A stretch of 64,000 nt of DNA from Oscarella lobularis (Eukaryota; Porifera; Homoscleromorpha; Homosclerophorida; Oscarellidae): the NCBI RefSeq assembly GCF_947507565.1, contig NC_089182.1, forward strand, positions 682,001 through 746,000, given 5' to 3'. Shown here piece after piece: positions 12,601 to 23,093 of the stretch. Below the pieces are notes generated by a model that did no database searches, had not been told where the DNA came from, and saw only the letters and a program-made list of their open reading frames with translations. Each line of letters begins with the position of its first letter. The stretch's first letter is position 1. Both the position numbers and the translations under genes were made by a program.

Positions 12601-12942
12601 TAGTGGACGCATGCCGGCTAATGCACTTCTTATTTGTTTTTCTAGGGAACCGTTTCGTGGGAATTGCTTGTCGCCGGGTCCGTCTTTATACTAGGATCCT
12701 ATGTTTTGATATTAGTTCTTCAGTGGAAGTACAATTCTGACCCTGTTGGATACACATTGGGCACTTGCTGTGCAAAGTGCCTTGCATGCTGCGAAGTGCT
12801 CTCCATGGGGTAAAGACTTTTTATTTATTATTTATTAAATTTTAATTATGACTTTTACAGGGTCTATGTTGATGAAGAGCAGGGTAAAGATAGGAGTGAC
12901 TGTGCGGACTCTGAAGAGTCCGTACGACTTCTCGATGATTAG
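9684..12942 (+). CDS. SLC35F5: Solute carrier family 35 member F5-like transporter
   Basis: This is a multi-pass membrane protein of the drug/metabolite transporter fold; SLC35F members are orphan or nucleotide-sugar-like carriers. Exon 1 (9684-9782) encodes MAPWSSSTRRFFIGTV and the first membrane segment. Exon 2 starts at 9850 (HVKFDKENPFFSSYIYAS). Later exons carry RVKEVRILPG, LNMQQQMSLKEVAVVSLA, VLLLSTLLPSNLMDTFTLSK (about 11860-11930), AGCIMVSVSEEDKP, IFVVVLKRR, VVKCIFGGIVAWALWLWGCF, PLAGVASLVLLCPFSIGWS and an acidic tail ending LLDD, stop at 12940-12942. Order and spacing follow human SLC35F5. One intron (about 10711-11707) is roughly 1 kb, far above the local norm, because a DNA transposon sits in it. 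Confidence 0.87.
10224..10253. repeat. (TTAA)n microsatellite in an SLC35F5 intron
   Basis: About seven uninterrupted TTAA units form a self-complementary A/T tract in an intron. Similar tracts occur near 16110-16135, 18112-18140, 32002-32015 and 39844-39857, all non-coding. Confidence 0.95.
10760..11695. mobile_element. Tc1/mariner-type non-autonomous element (MITE-like, 936 bp)
   Basis: The left end starts CAGTACCGATCATATG and the right end, reverse-complemented, starts CAGTACCGGTCATAAG. The 29-bp terminal inverted repeats (10760-10788 and 11667-11695) match at 26 of 29 positions. The element is flanked on both sides by TA (10758-10759 and 11696-11697), the target duplication of Tc1/mariner elements. 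The interior is A/T-rich and has no open frame resembling a DDE transposase, so it would need transposase from elsewhere. It sits wholly inside one SLC35F5 intron, which it enlarges to about 1 kb; its few mismatches suggest fairly recent insertion. Confidence 0.9.
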
Positions 12943-13028
12943 AATTTTATAGAACAGCAGTGCAGTATTTAAATACATTTTTTTCTCAATCCTTTCGACG
13001 TATAAAGTAGCGCACGCTGCGTCCAAAC

Positions 13029-14986
13029 ATGGGCGACGAAAAAAAGAGCGATGACGAGAAGTTGGACGCAATTCGCCAGCAGGTTCTCCGGCTTTTCACA
13101 CTAGTCGACGCGCTGAATGTTTCTTCTAGATGGAATTCTATCTTGGGGACCCCAATCTTCGTCACGATCGATTTACGCGATCAGAAATCGAAAAATCCGA
13201 GCACGGGTGTAGGTCTTTATAGCAAAGGCGCAATGCATTCGCAGCTAAACCTTCTCTAGACGTTCCGCTGTGGCTCTTCTTGAAATTCAACAAATTGCGA
13301 CAGTTGACGAACGACGTGGAAACCATTTGCAAAGGAATTCGAAAGAGCGATCATTTAGAAGTAAACGTGCCGTTCGTTTTTATTTTGCAAATAAACAAAA
13401 AATCATTTATTTCCAGCTGAGCGAATGCGGAAAAAAGGTTCGTCGAAAACGTCCGCTCGAGCCGATCAAAGACACCGACCCGCAGACAATCTATGTGGTG
13501 TGTACGAGATTATTTATAGAAATTCATTATCATAGTTTTTCTATAGGATCGTCTTCCTGTCAATGCAACGCACGATCGTCTAAGAAATATCTTTAGTCGT
13601 TACGGAGTTGTTGACTATATTAGGTGAGAAAAATCTCTCTTTTTTTTGAGATGCCTGGACTGACGTTTTTGCGGTGCAGTCTTCCCTGTCATACTTCTGG
13701 TCGACCAAAAGGGTTCGCTTTCGTAGAGTTTGAGACCGCCGAGGCGGCGACGAGGGCGTTGAAAGTAGAGAAACAGTTGGCTGTGATTATTCGTTTCTAT
13801 TTACACACTAGGAATTTGGTAATATGAAAGACGACGACGCGGCGGCAGGTAGCGATGTAGGGGCAGTCGATATGAAAAAGCGAAAGAGGAAAAGAGAGAG
13901 GGAGACAGAAAAGGATAAAGAGTCGTCTACGGCGAAGAGATCTAAGCTCGACGGCGACGCTAGCGCTGCTACTGACAACGATCCCGATCCAATGGCAAAA
14001 TCATTGAAAATCATGTCAAAGTAAGGGGATAATAATCATAGAATCACACACGCGCGAGAGAGGGGGTCATCCAATATATAGGCAACAGTGGGCTCATTTC
14101 AAGTCCATGTACAAATCGATGCAACGCGACAAGATAAAGAAATTGAAAGCTGCAGTGAGAGAGCAGAGAAAGAATGAGGAGGGGGACGTCGCAGCAGCAG
14201 CAGCTGCAGAGAAATCCAGCCTTGCTCTTGTCCCAGGCAGCATCATTCGCTTCGAAGGAAATTTAGACGGCGTCACGTTCAGTTCACTCAAGGCAAGATT
14301 AGATGCAAATATCTATTAAAATTGAGCATTGGAGTTACAGGCTCAGTTCTCGTCTTTCACTCGCGTGTCTTATCTTGACTACGAAGAGGGCAACTCCGTC
14401 GTACGTTCGACTGCATGGAAGAGAAAGAGGAAATGTATCATAGCTTGTCTCTAGGGACACGTGCGCTTTCCAGACGCCGTGGCGGCTGCATCTCTTCTCA
14501 ACTCGCTATTGGAGGGAAAATTTCCAGCAGCGGATGGAATAATAAAGAAATTAAGTCTTCGCGTGCTGAGAGGTGAGGTGCACCACGCTTCTCAGCTCCT
14601 TCCTTGCATGGGTATTGTTCCCGTGTAGGAGACGAAGAGGCGTCGTACGTCGAACGCGTGAAAGAAGGTAAAAAGGCGCGACGTTCGAGGCCTCGATCGA
14701 AGCGACGAGGCTACGAGAAGGTAATCTGCAATCGAGCGAAGCGTTTTTTTTGAGATATATTGTTTATTAGCAGTGGATTGCCAAGGCCGATGCCGTGGCT
14801 GAGAAAAAGTCGGCGGACGTGCCGTCGACGATTCACATCGTCTTTTCGGACAGCGAAGGCGAGGAAGAGAAGAAGGCGGGTCGGGACGCCAGTCAGCAAC
14901 CGGCAGTCGATGAAACGGTACGCGAGAAGGATAAGAAGAAGAAAAAGAAGAAAAAGAAAAAGAAACGTGCGGCAATTGAGACGTGA
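13029..14986 (+). CDS. LARP7: La-related protein 7 (7SK snRNP component)
   Basis: LARP7 binds the 3' end of 7SK RNA and stabilises the snRNP that holds P-TEFb inactive. The La motif is recognisable as MEFYLGDPNLRHDRFTRSEI (near 13130-13190), with FLKFNKLRQLT and KKVRRKRPLEPI following. RRM1 is marked by TIYVDRLPVNATHDRLRNIF, YGVVDYIR and KGFAFVEFETAEAATRAL. A Lys/Arg/Glu-rich linker follows (13824-14010). The C-terminal xRRM starts at GSIIRFEGNLDGVTF and includes GHVRFPDAVAAASLL. The C-terminal tail is extremely Lys-rich (14925-14970), stop TGA at 14984-14986. Introns are short throughout. The ATG at 13029 is only 87 bp after the SLC35F5 stop. No 7SK-like RNA gene was seen in the window. Confidence 0.88.
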
Positions 14987-15091
14987 GGTACCTAGTGAGC
15001 TAATGAAGAATTTTAATTTGATGATCGATAAAGTCGGCTATAATTCAACGTGCAAGCCAGTTCGTTGATCTGTAGATGCCAAAAAATACAA

Positions 15092-15489
15092 ATGGAAAGA
15101 TTTCTCCTCCACGATAGTTTGAACCGTTTGAACGTCAAAGCAGAGACTAATTCCCGGATTGCCGAATCGTCGACCTCGTGCTCGAGCCGTTGTCTCCGCA
15201 AACAGGCTCGAAAAGTGGCCTTTCTAGACATCAAACGTGCACTGAAAGGTACACCAAACTAAATTCAATTCAATTGTTTTGAGCGCAATATCGAGTCTTT
15301 TTTTTTGACATGCTGTCGGCGCGATCTGCCAGAAGGGAGTCCCTGCCGGCTTTAGGACTGAAGACAGCAAGGCAAGGCTACGAGGTCGTTACGCGAACGA
15401 AGTTTCTACGAGCGGGAGCCCCTTTTCCCCGTGTACCCGTTGACCGATACCGCAAGTTGTGCGATGCCGAGACTTCGCGTGCAGTTTGA
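15092..15489 (+). CDS. Small two-exon candidate gene, about 98 residues, unrecognised
   Basis: Exon 1 (15092-15248) begins MERFLLHDSLNRLNV and ends KVAFLDIKRALK, with a GTACAC donor. Exon 2 (15356-15489) follows a TTTAG acceptor and reads LKTARQGYEVVTRTKFLRAG to a TGA at 15487-15489. The two join in phase through a 107-nt intron. The product is basic, has no signal peptide or membrane segment, and I do not recognise it. The open frames and matching phase are modest support only. An antisense frame covers exon 1, so transcript evidence would decide. Confidence 0.35.
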
Positions 15490-16348
15490 AACGAACTCTC
15501 GCAATAACTTGAATTTACACGAGCGATTTCCTCAAGTAACGGAACCGTCGACCTTTTCGCTTGAAAAGCAAATAGAAAGCTGAGCAGACGAGCTGAGGTG
15601 CAACAGGGTTATATTACCCTAAGGGTTATTCGTATATGGTTTTCCAAGAAGAAGTCGTAGAGTTGAAGCAAAAAAAAATGGAGAAAGAAGAGTAAACCTC
15701 GCCTCAAGGTATTTCTCATTGATTTCTCCCCGTATCAATTGTTTTGTCGTGTAGTTGTTCCCCCAATCCGACGAGGCAGACGCAGCCATCCCTCTGTGGC
15801 CAAGAGCGATAAATAGGCCATACCTCTGCAGAGGCTCTAGAGTTGCCTCCCCGCGTAAGGCAGAGCACTGGCGGGTAAATCAGTGACGCCCCTTGGAATT
15901 GCACCTGTGAGTGGACTGACATCCCAGCTGCCACTTTCACAGTCCAAGGCTCGGAGCCAGGAGGTTAAACGGGCTCACCCTCCGCGGGGGAGTATGGAGT
16001 GACCCCACGAGCCTTTGGCTCATAGCAGGTGCCCACCTGGCCTTACCCGTTTTGGGCGAGGGGGTGGATGGAGGAGAGGGGAAACTATGGCCGTTTTTTG
16101 CGCTGAACAATTTTAATTAATTAATTAAACGTAATTTTTAATTGAGAAGAGGCGCGTTCGGGAACTTTATTTTAAATAAAGAATTGCAAAGACTATGCGT
16201 CATTCACTTCGCGCAACATTTCAAAGTCCTCGTACCGGATTACATACATCCACGTGTAGTTCCCAATTATCCAAATGAAAATTCATACGACGAGCCGGGT
16301 CCTCCACCAAATGAAAAACCTACGCACAGAGAAGAAAAACGTAGAGAG
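15490..16348. other. Intergenic stretch with an unexplained GC-rich block
   Basis: The block at about 15760-16075 is more GC-rich than the flanks and has several short self-complementary pieces, including the palindrome CCTCTGCAGAGG near 15827 and GGGC/GCCC-type stems near 15960-16050. No long frame is convincing. It looks like the end of a repeat element or a structured non-coding sequence, and I cannot place it in a known family. A TTAATTAA tract follows near 16110-16135. Confidence 0.4.
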
Positions 16349-18700
16349 TCAAATGAACGAAACTTCTTCAGCACCTCTTCCTGGACCGCCACCCCCAAAA
16401 AATCCGCCTCCGCCTCCAGCAAAGAACTGCTGAAACACACTTGTCGGATCAAACCCTAAATAAGAAAATAACGTGTTTTTCTTCAAGCTCCGATTATTGC
16501 TCACCGAACCCATCCATTTCGTCTAGATCTTCCCCATTGTCGTAGCGTGCCTTTTTCCTTCTGTCTGAGAGCACGCTATATGCTTGGCCCACCTGCAGAC
16601 AAAAGCAATGAGAGCCGTAATATAAATACTAGGCTATCCCACTTCTTTGAACATTCTTTCCGCTTCTTCCCTGTCCTCTGGCGTTCCAGATGAATGTCGA
16701 TCTAGAACGAACATTTGTTTAGTATACGTGCGCTGAAATGCATTAGACAATATAAATACATTGGATGCAAGAAGGACTAAATCTATCCCACCTCTTACCA
16801 GGATGATATTTCATTGCTAATTTCTTATAGGATCGCTTTATTTCGTCGTCGGTTGCAGACTTCGAAACGTTGAGTATCTTATAGTAGTCCTTTCTCTTGC
16901 TAAGTTTGAGTCTTTTCTTTGCGTCTCGAAGGTATTGCCTGTTTTCTGCGCAAAACACCGGCGGTGATATGAATTGAAACGCACACAAAGAGTCGTCACA
17001 TACTCACCATGTGTCGGTTCTTTCTCCAGGACTGTCTCATAATCGCGCACCGCGTCTTCGTACCTGTCTAATTCAGTATAACTACGAACAGACAAACAGA
17101 AACGTAATACTTTCTGGTTCTAATAAAAACAGAGTCCGAACTGACCTCTTTGCTCGTCGATAGTAGGCTTTTATATAGTCTGGATCCAGCTCAAGTGCCC
17201 TATCGCAATCGCTAACGGACTCTTCCAGCTGACGCAACTACAGAAAACCCAAACATAAGGCAAATAGGAGATGATAACCCCAGGCAGGTAGTGTACCTGG
17301 GCCTTGGCTAGGGCTCGATTGTAGAACAATTTGGCATTTGTTGCTGCATTCGACGGATCAATATCCAACGCAGCCGTATAGCTGTCCAACGCATCCGAAT
17401 ACTTCCCGACTTTGAAATGAGCGTTGCCCGCCTCTCGCTTCGTCTTGAGCGCTTTAGTTAGCTAGGAAACAGCAAAAAAAAGAACGCTAGAGTATTCCAT
17501 TGAGAACGTTTTAGGTTATACCTTGAACGCAGCTTTGCCCTTCTTGTGCTCGGGATCGGATCGAAGGACTTGAACAAAATGCTGCGAAGCCTTGTCTGGA
17601 TCATCCTGACGAAAAAATCAATCAATTGGAGAAATCGATTGGAGAAATAGTAGGGATTTAGAAACAATTATTTATTACTTTCGTCAAAATTTCTTTATAA
17701 TTAATACCTGGTAATAATAGCATAGACCTCTAACGTAAAGAGCGTCCGCATTCGTCCCGTCTTTCCGCAGGATATCTCTAAAATTCCCATTCAGATCATC
17801 CCCCTCCCATCTACCCCTCTTTCGTACATCGTCAAGTGTTGGGCCTCCCGAAGTTTCTTGAGGCACACGAGGGCCTCGGCTCTCATCAACTTGAAGCGAA
17901 TCGAAGCGGGCGAACACGTCAAAGCTTGACTCATTAAAAACATAACCTTAGAAAATTAATATACTTGGAGGAGGAAAACAATCGATTATTGAATGTAACA
18001 CCTTATCAAATTTTTTCCCTTCCAACGCGTCTTCTCCGTCGACGGCTAATTGTTTAATATTTTCAATAGTTTGAAGCTATTTGAGAACGATTAGAATTCT
18101 GATTTTTTATTTTAATTAATTAATTAATTAATTAATTAATCTACCTCCGCCTTCGCCGCCATATTACCCGGCTCCAATTCCAACACTTTCATCAAGTTCA
18201 CTCGCGCCGCCTCCAAATCGCCGAAGCCCACGTGACACTTCGCCTTACGGAAGTAAGCCTACGCGAAATGGAAAATTCTAGAAACGAGGGCGGAGCGTCG
18301 CAGAAAAAAAAAAACGACGCGATTTCACCTTGACGAAGCTGGGATTGTGCCGAATTGCCGCTTCGCAGTCGTTCAACGCGTCGTCGAAGTAGTTGAGAGC
18401 CAAAAAAGCGGCGGCGCGATTCGAATAACACGTCGCGTTGGTTGGATCGCAATCTAGAGGAGCTTTTCGCTTCGTTTTTACGTTTACTATTGGAAGATTG
18501 TTTGCCTAGTGCCTCCGAGTAGAGGCGCACTGCTCCTCTGTAGTCCTTTGCGGTGTAGAGTGCGTTTCCCTCCTTTTTCTTCGTCTCCGCGGCGATTCTG
18601 GTCACGAAATGTGCTAGACTGAGATTGATGGGACTGTGACTAGCGATTACAATGGCGTTTGAAAGTCCATCTGGTCGGATTCGTCGACGGTGGCTGCCAT
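16349..18700 (-). CDS. DNAJC7: DnaJ homolog subfamily C member 7 (TPR2), Hsp70/Hsp90 co-chaperone
   Basis: DNAJC7 shuttles clients between Hsp90 and Hsp70 in the cytosol. On the minus strand the protein opens with tetratricopeptide repeats ([25 protein letters not shown] near 18560) and continues with [14 protein letters not shown] (17720), KREAGNAHF...[28 protein letters not shown] (17300-17440) and [11 protein letters not shown] domain follows: [20 protein letters not shown]. The catalytic HPD tripeptide is split by an intron, with HP at the end of one exon and D completed by the next ([18 protein letters not shown]). The end is rich in Gly and Phe ([11 protein letters not shown]...GGGG), stop at 16349-16351. 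I place the start at ATG 18700 ([13 protein letters not shown]), which needs an unusually small first intron of about 32 nt; that detail is uncertain. Confidence 0.9.
18112..18140. repeat. (TTAA)n microsatellite in a DNAJC7 intron
   Basis: Seven TTAA units in a row fill an intron, next to a pyrimidine-rich splice region on the minus strand. It is the same motif as the SLC35F5 intronic tract. Confidence 0.95.
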
Positions 18701-18840
18701 CGTGGTCGGCGCGTCGGCGAGTCCCTGAATGGCAGGCAGGTGATACCGCACGCTATCGGTGCGTCACAAGTCTCGTGGACCGGAAATTTTCTACTGTACC
18801 AGGTACGTTTATTTAGAAGGCAGTATGTACTGCATTACAT

Positions 18841-19941
18841 CTAGTTTTTTATACTAATCACTAAGTCTGTTGAGCCGTACTGTCCTCCATCTGAAGTATC
18901 AGAAAAAAGGCGAGTCTGTTGATTGGGAATTGATGCAACGTCGTGTGACTCAATTAGACCCGGTTCGTGCTCTTTTTTACTTCTCTTGCACTTGAAAGTG
19001 TTCGTAAAACTTTTGGTCCACAAAGTATAAATCAGCGGATTGAGAAGGACCACTAAGCAATACATGTATGCATTGGCGATATCAATGTAGATTCCCGCTT
19101 CGTTCATTAGAGATTCTTTGTTTCCATACCTGATCATGAAATATATATTCCACGTTCCACACAAAAGCAATAGTACACCGTCAATAAACACGATAGTCGC
19201 CAATTTGAATCCTAAGAAAGGAACTCGTGATGAAATTTCACTCTTCAGCGTGGCAAAGAAAATAGCGGTATATGAGAAAATAACAACAACACCGCAGACT
19301 GCAGCTACTGGGATTTGAACATCGTTTATTTCGTCGCCATCTTTATCATGAGGAAAAAAACGCCCGAAGAAGTCCCAGCAGACGGACCAATTTAAAATTT
19401 CACTGTCTGGTTCGTTGACTGTCACGTAGACATAATGACTGATAGCTAAACTCGTACTAAAAATCCAGAAGACAATAAGCCAATTTCTAACAGTCGACTT
19501 CAAACATCGTTTGGGCTTCCCAAATAGTCCAATATTCTCTCTAACTGCGAACAAAGCCACAGCGGCCATGATTAGAAAACTTTGAACGACGCTGAAGTGA
19601 TTCAAAATAAATGACGTAACGCACAAGCCTTTTGTGAGTGCAGTGGCCGCTTGAAACCATCTGCCAGCCGCATTCATAGCGGCAATACTCGCAAGTCTCG
19701 AAACGGCAAATAAACCATCGGCCGCTGCCAGATGAACGATAAAAAAAGACCAGTGGGCTACGGGTACGCTTTCGCTGCCTCGTTTCAATCGCCAGACGAT
19801 AACAACGACGTTGAGAGCAATAGCAACGGCTGACATAACCACCAGCGGGTATTGCACCCAGGGAATTGTTACCTCCATGTACCTGAGGCATTGGCTGGAG
19901 TTCTGATTGGAACAGGTTTTCAATAATGCGTCTATCGTCAT
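18841..19941 (-). CDS. Rhodopsin-like (class A) GPCR, single exon
   Basis: The 366-residue intronless protein has seven hydrophobic segments. The N-terminus is short with an N-glycosylation sequon (NSS) and no clear signal peptide. Segment 2 holds HLAAADGLF (the class A LxxxD), segment 7 holds LLNPLIYTLW (NPxxY type), and paired Cys residues sit near the extracellular ends (CVTSF and SVCWDFF). The DRY motif is absent (ALFAVREN stands in its place). The tail is basic then Ser/Gln-rich. The ligand cannot be told from sequence. It is not close to the four tandem paralogues to its right, which lack this NPLIY context. It lies 140 bp upstream of DNAJC7 on the same strand. Confidence 0.85.
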   Translation of the reverse strand: MTIDALLKTCSNQNSSQCLRYMEVTIPWVQYPLVVMSAVAIALNVVVIVWRLKRGSESVPVAHWSFFIVHLAAADGLFAVSRLASIAAMNAAGRWFQAATALTKGLCVTSFILNHFSVVQSFLIMAAVALFAVRENIGLFGKPKRCLKSTVRNWLIVFWIFSTSLAISHYVYVTVNEPDSEILNWSVCWDFFGRFFPHDKDGDEINDVQIPVAAVCGVVVIFSYTAIFFATLKSEISSRVPFLGFKLATIVFIDGVLLLLCGTWNIYFMIRYGNKESLMNEAGIYIDIANAYMYCLVVLLNPLIYTLWTKSFTNTFKCKRSKKEHEPGLIESHDVASIPNQQTRLFSDTSDGGQYGSTDLVISIKN

Positions 19942-20314
19942 CTCAAGAGTCTGACTAGGCCCGCTGTTTTTAGGAAACTGAACGGCGAGCGGCAGGACTC
20001 GCCTCTTTTGTTAGCCAATATATATATATAGAGGAGGGATCGAGCTTTCCGCGTAGCAACACGATCGAGCGCCGTGCTTATCGGTTAGGACGCTTTTAGA
20101 AATCCGTACTGTGCATAGGTCGAATGCATGACTAACCGGATCTAATCACTTAAAACAGACTCCACTTCGACGTACGCTTAGGTCGTCGGCGACTGCTTAG
20201 TGTAGCGAAACCGAAACTCCCCGTGGGCCTTTCCCTCAGTTGGCATATAGGTCAAAACCCGACATCTTGTCGTCATTCAGCCGCCCACGTACCCTCGCCC
20301 ACTCAACGTACCTG
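19942..20314. promoter_or_regulatory. Shared intergenic promoter region of two divergent GPCR genes
   Basis: This 373-bp gap separates the minus-strand GPCR start from the plus-strand GPCR ATG at 20315. A TA dinucleotide run (20019-20030), ending TATATAGAGGAGGG, could serve as a TATA-like element. Nothing else stands out. Confidence 0.3.
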
Positions 20315-21697
20315 ATGGAAAACGTCTCTTACAAACACGTTACCGTATGCGGAAACGAGTCGTTCCTTGACTACAGCCTCGCAGAAACCGGGACCAATTC
20401 GTCTACCTGGCATATATATTCGATCTGGCTTTCCTGGCTACAGTTTGGTCTATTCAAGAGCACGTCAATTCAACTTCTCCTGTGGACTTACACGGTTCTG
20501 GCACTTATTGGAAACGCTTTTGTGACGCTGCGTCGATGCGTGCAACGACCCCGAGCCGGAGAGCAGGCGTCCCCTATATCCCTGTTGGTTATCAATTTGA
20601 CGATTACCTGCTGCATCTACGGCCTCCACCTGCTCTTTTTTCAGGTGTCAATAACGTGGTGCAAAAAGTGGAACGACGCCTTTCCCGGTCAAATATGTCG
20701 CATGGGCGCAATTGCCTACGCCGTCTCGGCGATCATGACTAATCTCCTGACGATGACGATTGCCATAGCAGCGCTCGCCTCGTTTCTCGGATGCGTCATC
20801 CCCATTGCGACAAGCAAGAAAAGGCTCGTGATTCTCATTGGATTCGAGTGGCTGCTCTCTTTCAGTTTCGGCGCGCTCATTGGCGTCAGCTTTCACGATC
20901 ACAACAAAATGGAGACGCCAAAACTGAAAGTCGCCAGTTGGTACCACTGTTCCCCACTCTATTGGGGACTCTCCCCGGGTCGATACATCGGAAGAGCGAC
21001 GGCAAAAGATCTTGCGACGGCCGTATTTTGGGTCGAATCGACGGTCGTCTTCACCGTCATATTCGCCTACATCGTCATCATGTTTCGCATCTGTTTGCTA
21101 CGACGTCAAACGCATCGCAACGACGCCAAAGAATCGGGCAACGGTGCCACTCGATTGTCGTTCTCGACCGGCTTGGGCGCTCGTCTGCTCGGCATCGTCG
21201 CCATCGTCATACTCAATTGGATATCGTACTCCATGCTCTTCTTTACGCCTGTGCCCGAGAAGCCGACGCCGGACGAAAGGCTATCGTTCTGGCGCATGTC
21301 GGTGGCGGGAGTCATTTTTCAGCCGCTTCTCTCCGCCGTCGTTCCGTTTTTGTATACGCGCGCGCCGGACGTCGCGTGGTCGTGCCGGTGTCGGCGGAAG
21401 ATCAGGTGTCAACGACTGATGTCGGGAAGCTCCGACGACGAAGGCGACGTTCTGTTGAAGGGCAAAGACGACGGCGAGAGATGGAGCGACGATAGTATAC
21501 GTGAAGGATGTTTCTCTGTGTCTTGCTTCGGCGACGACGAAACGGAGCAGAGCAATCGGCGGCGACTCAGAGAAGCGACGAGCGCGCAATACTATTGCAC
21601 GCAGGAGAGCTCCGCTTGGACGAGGGGGGAGTCCTCGCTGACGACAGACTGGTGCAGCACGGCGCACGTGCAGAATAAGATCGAAGAGCATTCGTAG
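20315..21697 (+). CDS. Tandem GPCR paralogue 1 (seven-transmembrane, lineage-specific family)
   Basis: I chose the ATG at 20315 (MENVSYKHVTVCGNESF) because the CGNESF block aligns with the starts of the three paralogues; the open frame extends further upstream without an ATG. Of the about 460 residues the first 330 form seven hydrophobic segments. Family blocks are LALIGNAFVTLRRC (TM1), ISLLVINLTITCCIYGLHLLF (TM2), ITWC (TM3 Cys), YHCSPLYWG in the second extracellular loop, and VVPFLYTRAPD in TM7 instead of NPxxY. There is no DRY motif. This copy has the longest cytoplasmic tail, rich in acidic residues and Ser/Thr. It is intronless. The ligand is unknown. Confidence 0.85.
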   Translation: MENVSYKHVTVCGNESFLDYSLAETGTNSSTWHIYSIWLSWLQFGLFKSTSIQLLLWTYTVLALIGNAFVTLRRCVQRPRAGEQASPISLLVINLTITCCIYGLHLLFFQVSITWCKKWNDAFPGQICRMGAIAYAVSAIMTNLLTMTIAIAALASFLGCVIPIATSKKRLVILIGFEWLLSFSFGALIGVSFHDHNKMETPKLKVASWYHCSPLYWGLSPGRYIGRATAKDLATAVFWVESTVVFTVIFAYIVIMFRICLLRRQTHRNDAKESGNGATRLSFSTGLGARLLGIVAIVILNWISYSMLFFTPVPEKPTPDERLSFWRMSVAGVIFQPLLSAVVPFLYTRAPDVAWSCRCRRKIRCQRLMSGSSDDEGDVLLKGKDDGERWSDDSIREGCFSVSCFGDDETEQSNRRRLREATSAQYYCTQESSAWTRGESSLTTDWCSTAHVQNKIEEHS

Positions 21698-21808
21698 TAC
21701 AGTGTACAGCTGATGAATAGTATCGAAATAGATTCCGCCCAATCGCCTTTCGGTTTTCGTCACGAGTCACGTACACGTGAATAATCGAATATTCCAGCCG
21801 TTTTGCCC

Positions 21809-21818
21809 TATATAAAAA
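21809..21818 (+). promoter_or_regulatory. TATA box of GPCR paralogue 2
   Basis: CTATATAAAAACTC lies about 55 bp upstream of the ATG at 21870 and 110 bp after the previous stop. It is a strong TATA match. The implied 5' leader is very short. Confidence 0.55.
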
Positions 21819-21869
21819 CTCGGGGTGGACGGACTCGGCAATTAAATCCGAACGGAATCAATTTGATCG

Positions 21870-22973
21870 ATGCTCGCCTATTGCGGCAACGAGTCGTTCA
21901 AAGTATTTCAGTCGAACTCGTCGTGGATTACCTGGGACGAGTACGGCGCGCTGCGTCAAACGCCCGTTCTCGTCATCTTTTGGATCGACGCGACGATCGC
22001 TCTCCTCGGCAACGCAATCGTCTTCGCGTGGCGATGCTGTCAGCCGAGAGACGCTCGCTACAGTCCCGTTTCGTTTCTCGTTATGAACATGGCCGTGTCG
22101 AATTTTCTCTACGGCGTTCACCTACTCTTCTATCAAGTCTCCATTAGCCAGTGCACGACGTGGGATGCGAAAATCGAAACGGAACTGTGTCGAATTTCGG
22201 CCATCTGTTTTGGCCTGTCGGCTATTATGAACAATTTGCTCACAATAGCTATTGCGCTGACGACGCTTATAGGTCTGTTTGCGAGAAGCTGCTACGTGCG
22301 ATTGACAATCGCAAAAATGGCGTTGTTTATTGCGATCGAATGGCTCGTCGCCGCCGCCGTGGGGATTTTACTAGGCGTGCTCTACCGAGGGCACGAGAAC
22401 ATAAAAGGAGTGGGCGAAACAATGAACTGGCATCAATGTTCGCCTTTGCATTTCGGTTATACGCTCGATCTATTTCCCAAGTCGTTCGCCCTAAACGTAG
22501 TCGACCGATCCGTCTACTATCTCGAGACGTTCGGCGTGTTTCTAACCGTTCTACTCTACGTCATCCTTATCGTCAAAATTTGCACGTTCAAATTCAAGGG
22601 AAAGGGTACCAAGGCGATATCGTGTGCGACGAGCGGTCTCGGAGTTCGTCTCGTCGTCATTATAACGATAAATGTCGTCGATTGGCTTTCGTTTTCGATA
22701 TTCTACTTGAAGTACAAAAACGATGCGAACGCGGCCGAGATCGCGACGAAGCCGTCGTCGCAGACCGTCTATCATAAAATCGCGATCATGAGCATCTTTC
22801 TCCATCCCCTCCTGCCCGTCGTCAATCCTTTTCTCTACGCTCCAGTACAAAAGATCTTTTCGCTCAAGGCACTTCAATGTTGCAGAAAGAAAACACCGCC
22901 CGAATCGAGCTATCTTCTCAGTAAAGCGGCGGTCACCTATCTCTTTCCAGACACCGAAGTGACTTCTACGTAA
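21870..22973 (+). CDS. Tandem GPCR paralogue 2
   Basis: A 367-residue intronless seven-transmembrane protein of the same family. It starts MLAYCGNESFKVFQ. Shared blocks are ITWDEYG, IALLGNAIVFAWRC (TM1), MAVSNFLYGVHLLFYQVSI (TM2), WHQCSPLHFGY (second extracellular loop) and VVNPFLYAPVQ (TM7, NPxxY type). DRY is missing after TM3. The short tail is Cys/Lys-containing (CCRKK), a possible palmitoylation and basic region. Its TM7 is closer to the class A consensus than that of paralogue 1. Confidence 0.87.
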   Translation: MLAYCGNESFKVFQSNSSWITWDEYGALRQTPVLVIFWIDATIALLGNAIVFAWRCCQPRDARYSPVSFLVMNMAVSNFLYGVHLLFYQVSISQCTTWDAKIETELCRISAICFGLSAIMNNLLTIAIALTTLIGLFARSCYVRLTIAKMALFIAIEWLVAAAVGILLGVLYRGHENIKGVGETMNWHQCSPLHFGYTLDLFPKSFALNVVDRSVYYLETFGVFLTVLLYVILIVKICTFKFKGKGTKAISCATSGLGVRLVVIITINVVDWLSFSIFYLKYKNDANAAEIATKPSSQTVYHKIAIMSIFLHPLLPVVNPFLYAPVQKIFSLKALQCCRKKTPPESSYLLSKAAVTYLFPDTEVTST

Positions 22974-23093
22974 TATAAAATCAAATGGCCTCCTCTCCTC
23001 TTTATAGCGTAAACGAAATCTGTAGTTTATGCCTGCCGTTATTATAGAAAGAACCAACAGTGCTAATCGCTATCAGCCTATATGTGCCAAGTG

